Shown in pieces: positions 59,416-64,000 of a stretch of 64,000 bases of DNA (position 1 is the first letter of the stretch; every line of letters starts with the position of its first letter). Position numbers and translations under genes: made by a program. Origin of the DNA: an uncultured Caulobacterales bacterium (GTDB taxonomy: Bacteria > Pseudomonadota > Alphaproteobacteria > Caulobacterales > Caulobacteraceae). The notes under the pieces are model-generated. The model had not been told where the DNA came from. It searched no databases and worked only from the letters and a program-made list of their open reading frames with translations. Where the stretch lies: contig CAILTK010000101.1 in assembly GCA_903837135.1 (NCBI GenBank), positions 1 to 64,000 on the forward strand, in the 5' to 3' direction.

Positions 59416-60150
59416 ATGAGCTTCGTCGCCACCCTCGCCGCCGGCCTGTCGAACCCGGCCCGCTTCATGTCGGTCTCGCGTTGGCTCGCGCCGGTGCTGG
59501 GCGTCGGCGCCGCGCTCGCCCTTCTGGCCGGCCTCGCGCTCGGACTGACCGCGCCGGACGACTACCAGCAGGGCCCGACGGTCAAGATCATGTTCATCCA
59601 TGTGCCGGCGGCGATCATGAGCATGGCGGCGTACGGCTGTCTGGCCGGCGCCAGCTTCTTCGGCCTGGTGTTCCGCCATTCGCTGGCCGACGCCGCCGCC
59701 AAGGCCGCCGCGCCGCTCGGCGCCGCCTTCACCGCCCTGGCCCTGGTCACCGGCTCGCTCTGGGGGCGGCCGATGTGGGGGACCTTCTGGGTGTGGGACG
59801 CGCGGCTGACCTCCGAGCTCGTGCTGCTCCTGCTCTACGTCGGCTATCTGGCCCTGCACGCGGCCATGGACGACGAACTGAAGGGCGCGCGCGCCGCCGC
59901 CATCCTGGCCCTGGTCGGCGTGGTGAACCTGCCGATCATCCATTACTCGGTGCAGTGGTGGAACAGCCTGCACCAGGGCGAGACCATCTTCGCCGCGGGC
60001 GGCTCCAAGGCGTCGCCGGTCTATCTGGCGCCGCTCGGCCTGATGATGCTGGGCTATCTCCTGCTGTTCGGCGCCCTGTGGCTGGTGCGCACGCGCACCG
60101 AAGTCTGGCGCCGGCGCGCGGCCGTCCGGGCGCTGAAGGCGGCGAGGTAG
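59416..60150 (+). CDS. ccmC: Heme exporter protein CcmC
   Basis: Membrane protein of system I cytochrome c maturation; presents heme to CcmE. 244 residues with six membrane segments; the tryptophan-rich motif is WGRPMWGTFWVWDARLTSEL and the conserved histidines are in IMFIHVPAAIMS and SVQWWNSLHQG. It is followed by ccmD and ccmG. ccmA and ccmB are not in the window. Confidence 0.97.
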   Translation: MSFVATLAAGLSNPARFMSVSRWLAPVLGVGAALALLAGLALGLTAPDDYQQGPTVKIMFIHVPAAIMSMAAYGCLAGASFFGLVFRHSLADAAAKAAAPLGAAFTALALVTGSLWGRPMWGTFWVWDARLTSELVLLLLYVGYLALHAAMDDELKGARAAAILALVGVVNLPIIHYSVQWWNSLHQGETIFAAGGSKASPVYLAPLGLMMLGYLLLFGALWLVRTRTEVWRRRAAVRALKAAR

Positions 60151-60154
60151 CGCG

Positions 60155-60319
60155 ATGGATCCCCTCCACGTCGGCCGGTACGCCGTCTACGTCTACCCGG
60201 CCTATGGGCTGACCGCCCTGGTGCTGTTCGGCATGACCCTGCAGACCCTGCTGGCCGCCCGCGCCGCCCGCCGCGCGGCGGAAGCGGGGAAGGCCGCCGG
60301 CGAGGAGGACGAGCGGTGA
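60155..60319 (+). CDS. ccmD: Heme exporter protein CcmD
   Basis: A 54-residue protein too short for usual gene lists: MDPLHVGRYAVYVYPAYGLT, then a membrane helix ALVLFGMTLQTLLAARAA and a charged tail EAGKAAGEEDER. It stabilises CcmC-CcmE interplay. It sits 4 bases after ccmC and overlaps ccmG by four bases (GTGA). Confidence 0.95.
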   Translation: MDPLHVGRYAVYVYPAYGLTALVLFGMTLQTLLAARAARRAAEAGKAAGEEDER

Positions 60320-60837
60320 AGCGCTGGATCGCCGCGGCGCCATTGGCCGTTTTGGTCCTGCTCGGCGTGCTGTTCGCCACCTTCGGCCTGCACCACGATC
60401 CGCACGTGACGCCCGCGGCCCTGGTGGGCAAGCCCTTGCCCTCACACGTCCTGCCGCCTTTGGCCGGCGGCGCGCCGGTGGACCTGCACACCACCATCCG
60501 GGGCCCGACGCTGGTCAATGTGTTCGCGTCCTGGTGCGCGCCCTGCATCGAGGAGGCGCCGGCGCTGATGGCGCTGAAGGCCGAGGGCGTGCGCATCGTC
60601 GGCGTCGCCTACAAGGACGATCCCGGCCGCACCCAGGGCTTTCTCGACCGCAACGGCGACCCGTTCGCGGCGGTGCTGGTCGATCGCGACGGCGCCGCGG
60701 GGCTCGACCTCGGCGTGTCGGGCGTGCCGGAGACCTTCATGGTGTCGGCGAGCGGCCAGATCGTCGCCAAACACGCCGGCGCGCTCAGCCCGGCCGACGC
60801 CGACGCCATGCTTCGCGCCGCCTCCGGAACGCGATAG
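60316..60837 (+). CDS. ccmG: Thiol:disulfide interchange protein CcmG/DsbE
   Basis: Membrane-anchored thioredoxin that reduces apocytochrome c cysteines. 173 residues from GTG 60316, N-terminal helix AAAPLAVLVLLGVLFA, active site VFASWCAPCIEEAPALMALK and the conserved GVPETFMVSASGQIV. The ccmH/cycL genes are not in the window; a CtrA-type site and a small gene follow. Confidence 0.96.
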   Translation: MKRWIAAAPLAVLVLLGVLFATFGLHHDPHVTPAALVGKPLPSHVLPPLAGGAPVDLHTTIRGPTLVNVFASWCAPCIEEAPALMALKAEGVRIVGVAYKDDPGRTQGFLDRNGDPFAAVLVDRDGAAGLDLGVSGVPETFMVSASGQIVAKHAGALSPADADAMLRAASGTR

Positions 60838-60848
60838 GTGCGTCGCCG

Positions 60849-60863
60849 TTAAACATGGGTTAA
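60849..60863 (+). promoter_or_regulatory. Perfect CtrA-type binding site
   Basis: TTAAACATGGGTTAA fits TTAA-N7-TTAA exactly. It is 36 bases upstream of the start codon at 60900, about where a site overlapping the -35 would fall. CtrA is the master cell-cycle regulator of Caulobacterales, and this is the only perfect copy I noticed here. Confidence 0.7.
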
Positions 60864-60899
60864 CCATGTTCGCCCGACGCTTCGGGTGAGGAATCATCA

Positions 60900-61157
60900 A
60901 TGGCCGACCTGCGCGTCACCGGCGGGCCCACCCCCAACGCTCTGCAGCCCGCCCGTCCCAGCGAGGCCGTGCGCGCGGCCCAGCGCGCCTTCTTCACCGC
61001 CGCCCTCAATCAGGTGGCGCCCAGCCAGCCCGCGGCGCCCGTGCAGGCCAAGACCGTGTCGCCGACGGCGAACGTCAAGGCGTCGGCGGTCTCGTCGGCC
61101 GACGGCGCGCCGAGCCGTTTCGCCCGTCCGGGCTCGCTCCTCGATATCAAGGTCTGA
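60900..61157 (+). CDS. Small protein behind a CtrA site, function unknown
   Basis: An 85-residue protein from ATG 60900 (GTGAGGAA upstream). It has a disordered N-terminus rich in proline and alanine, a helix SEAVRAAQRAFFTAALNQVA, and a tail ending FARPGSLLDIKV. No signal peptide or domain. The perfect CtrA-type site upstream suggests cell-cycle or flagellar/pilus-linked expression; the function is not known. It ends 26 bases from the convergent rsmE. Confidence 0.65.
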   Translation: MADLRVTGGPTPNALQPARPSEAVRAAQRAFFTAALNQVAPSQPAAPVQAKTVSPTANVKASAVSSADGAPSRFARPGSLLDIKV

Positions 61158-61183
61158 GCGAGAGGCCCCGGATCGGGCTCAGG

Positions 61184-61936
61184 TCAACGCCAGTCGCCGA
61201 GCGCCGCCTGCCATAGGGTGAGTGCGGCGATGGCCGCGGTATCGGCGCGCAGGATGCGCCGGCCCAGCGTGACCGGGGTGACGAACGGCAGGCCGCGCAG
61301 CACGGCCCGCTCTTCCGGCGCAAACCCGCCCTCCGGTCCGATCAGCACCGCCCAGGGCCCGTCTCCGGGTTTCAGCGCGTCGAGCGCCGGCCGGGCCCGG
61401 CCCTGGTCCCCGCCCCACTCGGCTTGCGGATCGTCGCCGGCCTCGTCGCAGAACATCAGCCGCCGATCCGCCGGCCAGTCCGCCAGCAGGGCCTCGAGCT
61501 TTCTCGGCTCGGACACCTCCGGAACTTCGACCCGCCCGGTCTGCTCGGCGGCCTCGGTGGCGATCGCCTGCAGCCGGTCCAGGCGAACGCGCTCGGCGTT
61601 GGTGCGCCGGGTGAGCACCAGGCGGATCCGGCGGACGCCGAGTTCGACGGCCTTCTCGACGATGGTCTCGAGCGGTCCACGCTTCACCAAGGCGACCACC
61701 AGCTCTACGTCGGGCGGAAGGCCGAACGGCCGGAGCATCGCCTCGACGCGCAGAATGCAGCCGCGCTTGCCGATGGTTTCGATCACCGCCCGCCATTCCC
61801 CGTCGCGGCCGTTGAACAGGGCCAGGGCCGCGCCGGTCTGCAGCCGCATGACGCTGAGGAGGTAGCGCGACTGTTCCGGGGAAGGCGCGACGGCGACGCC
61901 GGCGGAGAGGGGATCGGGCGTGAACAGGCGGATCAT
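61184..61936 (-). CDS. rsmE: 16S rRNA (uracil-1498-N3)-methyltransferase
   Basis: SPOUT-fold RNA methyltransferase, 250 residues. Motifs include EKAVELGVRRIRLVLTRRTN, TEAAEQTGRVEVPEV, VLIGPEGGFAPEERAVL and the SAM knot LGRRILRADTAAIAALTL. It methylates helix 44 of the 16S rRNA. It is divergent from ppk2 with 38 bases between the starts. Confidence 0.96.
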   Translation of the reverse strand: MIRLFTPDPLSAGVAVAPSPEQSRYLLSVMRLQTGAALALFNGRDGEWRAVIETIGKRGCILRVEAMLRPFGLPPDVELVVALVKRGPLETIVEKAVELGVRRIRLVLTRRTNAERVRLDRLQAIATEAAEQTGRVEVPEVSEPRKLEALLADWPADRRLMFCDEAGDDPQAEWGGDQGRARPALDALKPGDGPWAVLIGPEGGFAPEERAVLRGLPFVTPVTLGRRILRADTAAIAALTLWQAALGDWR

Positions 61937-61974
61937 GCTTTTGCTTTAGCGGAACATGATCCTACGGTGGAGAG

Positions 61975-62724
61975 ATGGATCATCACGCCTACAAGCATCA
62001 TCTGCGCGACCTGCAGCTCGACCTGGTTCAATGGCAGACCAAAGCCATCGCCGACGGCCGGAAGGTGGTGGTCGTGCTGGAGGGCCGCGACGGAGCCGGC
62101 AAGGACGGCTCGATCAAGCGGATCACGGAACATCTTTCGACGCGGGCCACGCGCGTGGTGGCCCTGCCCAAGCCGTCCGACCGCGAACGCAGCCTGTGGT
62201 TCTTCCAGCGCTATGTGCGGCATCTGCCCGCCTGCGGCGAACTCGTGATCTTCAACCGCTCCTGGTACAACCGCGCCGGCGTGGAGCCGGTGATGGGCTT
62301 CTGCACCGAGCAGGAGCATCAGGATTTCCTGCGCGACACGCCGGCGTTCGAGCGGATGCTGACCGAGGCCGGCATCGTGCTGCTGAAATACTGGCTCGAC
62401 ATCTCCAAGGAGGAGCAAGCCAAGCGGCTCGATACGCGGCGCACCGATCCGCTCAAGTCGCTGAAGGTGTCCGACCTCGACGGCGTGGCGCAGAAGAAGT
62501 GGAAGGCCTATTCGGCCGCCCGCAACGAAATGCTGACCCGAACGCATACGGACACCGCGCCCTGGTGGTGTGTGGCGACCGACCACAAGAAGGACGCCCG
62601 CATCAACCTGATGCGCCACCTGGTGCACCACCTGTCGTCTGACGGCGCGGCGGACCGCCCGGATCACGACGTGCTGTTCCGCTTCGAACCGGAAGCGATC
62701 GCGGACGGCCGGCTGGCGAAGTGA
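61975..62724 (+). CDS. ppk2: Polyphosphate kinase 2
   Basis: PPK2-family kinase, 249 residues; transfers phosphate between polyphosphate and nucleotides. Walker A is VVLEGRDGAGKDGSIKRITEH, with the lid LPKPSDRERSLWFFQRYVRHLP and Walker B EL VIFNRSWYNRAGVEPVMG. The single-domain size fits class I. It is followed by a toxin-antitoxin relic. Confidence 0.95.
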   Translation: MDHHAYKHHLRDLQLDLVQWQTKAIADGRKVVVVLEGRDGAGKDGSIKRITEHLSTRATRVVALPKPSDRERSLWFFQRYVRHLPACGELVIFNRSWYNRAGVEPVMGFCTEQEHQDFLRDTPAFERMLTEAGIVLLKYWLDISKEEQAKRLDTRRTDPLKSLKVSDLDGVAQKKWKAYSAARNEMLTRTHTDTAPWWCVATDHKKDARINLMRHLVHHLSSDGAADRPDHDVLFRFEPEAIADGRLAK

Positions 62725-62725
62725 G

Positions 62726-62800
62726 CTAGCTCCGGCGGCGTGCCGCGTGGCGGACCCGCAGAATGATCACGGTGTCGTCGAACACGCGATAGCGGACGAG
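62726..62800 (-). pseudogene. C-terminal remnant of a ParE/RelE-type toxin
   Basis: Minus strand, 24 codons ending at TAG 62728-62726: LVRYRVFDDTVIILRVRHAA then RRRS, matching the last strands of ParE/RelE toxins (typical xxYRVxxDxVxVLRVxHxAR). The codon immediately before is TAA, so the body is missing. It overlaps the ppk2 stop region by nothing but two bases of gap. Confidence 0.6.
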
Positions 62801-62842
62801 TTATGGTCTTATACCAACCACTCTTGGGTTTGACTCTCTTCT

Positions 62843-62942
62843 TCCGCTCATCCCGGCGAATGCCGGGACCCAGATCGTATGGCGCATCCGATTGGGATTG
62901 GGGCCAAATCTTCGATCTCCAGTGCTCTATGATCTGGGTCCG
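62843..62942. repeat. Dispersed CATCCCGGCGAA repeat, copy B
   Basis: Begins TCCGCTCATCCCGGCGAATG, CCGGGACCCAGATCGTATGG and ends GATCTGGGTCC, which is the inverted copy of GGACCCAGATC (62866-62876). It lies between the two parts of a toxin-antitoxin relic, and its end supplies the antitoxin's premature stop. Confidence 0.8.
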
Positions 62943-62992
62943 TGTTCGTCCATCACGCCCGGAGCGGCCGCGTCTGGCTTGGCGTCGTCCAT
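62927..62992 (-). pseudogene. N-terminal stub of a probable antitoxin gene
   Basis: Minus-strand ATG 62992 opens MDDAKPDAAAPGVMDEH and then runs into the repeat (GPRS-stop at 62927). It lies at the place where an antitoxin would precede the ParE relic. It is too short to assign a family, but acidic N-termini like this occur in antitoxins of ParE partners. Confidence 0.35.
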
Positions 62993-63027
62993 GGCCTAGA
63001 TATAACCGCAAGCGGAGAAGCGCCCAA

Positions 63028-64000
63028 ATGGACTACGTCAATCTCGGCCGGACGGGCCTCAAGGTATCGCGGCTTTGCCTCGGGTGCATGACCTACGGGT
63101 CGTCCAAATGGCGACCGTGGGTGCTGGACGAGGCCGAAAGCCGGCCGTTCTACGCCCGGGCGATGGAGGCGGGGATCAACTTCTTCGACACGGCGGACAT
63201 GTATTCGCTCGGTGAGAGCGAGGCGGTCACCGGCCGGGCGCTAAGGGACCTCGCCGGCGCGGGCTGGCGGGATGGCGTCGTGATCGCCACCAAGCTGTTC
63301 CATCCGATGACCGAGCGCCCCAACGACCGCGGCCTGTCGCGCAAGCATGTGCTGGCGGCCGTGGACGACAGCCTGCGCCGGCTCGGTACGGACTACATCG
63401 ACCTCTACCAGATCCACCGGTTCGATCCGCACACGCCGATCGAGGAGACGCTGGAGGCCCTGCACGACGTGGTGAAGGCCGGCAAGGTCCGCTACCTCGG
63501 CGCCTCGTCCATGTACGCCTGGCAATTCATGAAGATGCTGAGCGTGTCCGAGCGCAACGGCTGGGCCGGGTTCGTCTCCATGCAGCCGCAGTACAATCTG
63601 GTCTACCGGGAGGAGGAGCGCGAGATGCTGCCGCTCTGCCTGTCCGAAGGGGTCGGCGTCATCCCGTGGTCCCCGCTGGCGCGGGGGTTCCTGGCGTCGG
63701 ACCGCCGACGGCCAGCCGGCGGCGAGAACGCCCGCGGCGAGACCACCCGCTCGCAGACCGACCCGTTCGCCGACCACCTCTACTATACCGACGCCGACTT
63801 CGCGGTGAAGGAGGCGCTGAACCAGCTGGCGGAGGCCAAGGGCCTGCCGCCGATGCGGATCGCCCTGGCCTGGGTCCTGTCCAAGCCCGTGGTGACGGCC
63901 CCGATCGTCGGCGCCTCCAAGCTGCATCACCTCGACGACGCGGTCGCCGCGCTCGAGGTCAAGCTGACCGAGGACGAGATCAAGGCGCTGGAGGACGCCT
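63028..64000 (+). CDS. Aldo/keto reductase, truncated by the window end
   Basis: NADPH-dependent oxidoreductase; 324 codons are visible and the frame stays open at the right edge. ATG 63028 opens MDYVNLGRTGLKVSRLCLGC. The catalytic tetrad is FDTADMYSLGESEAV (Asp, Tyr), IATKLFHP (Lys) and YQIHRFDP (His), and the cofactor loop is VIPWSPLARGFL. Downstream region PIVGASKLHHLDDAV is the phosphate-binding site. Substrate unknown. Confidence 0.93.
   Translation, partial: MDYVNLGRTGLKVSRLCLGCMTYGSSKWRPWVLDEAESRPFYARAMEAGINFFDTADMYSLGESEAVTGRALRDLAGAGWRDGVVIATKLFHPMTERPNDRGLSRKHVLAAVDDSLRRLGTDYIDLYQIHRFDPHTPIEETLEALHDVVKAGKVRYLGASSMYAWQFMKMLSVSERNGWAGFVSMQPQYNLVYREEEREMLPLCLSEGVGVIPWSPLARGFLASDRRRPAGGENARGETTRSQTDPFADHLYYTDADFAVKEALNQLAEAKGLPPMRIALAWVLSKPVVTAPIVGASKLHHLDDAVAALEVKLTEDEIKALEDA

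Overview
This window is high-GC, gene-dense chromosomal DNA from an alphaproteobacterium, most probably of the order Caulobacterales (Phenylobacterium or Caulobacter relatives). The grounds are gene order and family resemblance (rpmH-rnpA-yidC-engB-argB-pynA-dapD; coaBC-dut near recF-gyrB), an ATP synthase epsilon subunit without its C-terminal helical domain, a perfect TTAA-N7-TTAA CtrA-type site, and several alphaproteobacterial intergenic hairpin repeats. The taxonomic call is inference. I see no phage, insertion sequence, CRISPR array, rRNA or tRNA.

Layout. 1-2.5 kb: end of the ATP synthase operon (atpD, an exported protein of unknown role overlapping atpC, atpC) and two small unknown genes. 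2.6-8.2 kb, minus strand: a tightly overlapped housekeeping operon from rpmH to dapD, in which rnpA seems to start with CTG inside the rpmH stop codon. 8.3-12.5 kb: DMT exporter, TVP38-type membrane protein, orphan histidine kinase with a 15-bp minisatellite, exported PEBP protein. 12.6-13.9 kb: Fur-box-like site, periplasmic cupredoxin lipoprotein and FTR1 iron permease. 13.9-17.3 kb: SWIM protein, OsmC, dienelactone hydrolase, response regulator, and a lipoprotein with a toxin-RNase-like C-terminus. 17.5-23.4 kb: coaBC-dut, recF, gyrB, and between them a separate minus-strand unit with promoter, three-way-junction leader, 35-residue membrane peptide and terminator.

23.6-47.4 kb is an accessory catabolic and exported-enzyme region: M20 peptidases, GST with divergent HxlR, TspO, SEC-C protein, Baeyer-Villiger-like monooxygenase, DUF885, penicillin acylase, transglutaminase, AsmA, periplasmic methyltransferase-like protein, alpha/beta hydrolase, MerR, S9 peptidase, and D-aminoacylase divergent from an M20 peptidase. 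47.5-49.2 kb is a compact sulfur-handling operon (rhodanese, AhpD-like, two-cysteine ArsR repressor, exported DsrE) with an AT-rich operator.

49.3-54.2 kb: large MscS-type channel and a solitary 755-residue protein with helical-toroid character. 54.2-58.9 kb: complete overlapping molybdenum cofactor operon moaA-moaD-moaE-moaB-moaC-moeA with a divergent MobA/MocA-like nucleotidyltransferase. 58.9-60.8 kb: FKBP isomerase then ccmC-ccmD-ccmG without ccmAB. 60.85-64 kb: small gene behind the CtrA-type site, rsmE, ppk2, a toxin-antitoxin relic split by a dispersed repeat, and a truncated aldo/keto reductase.
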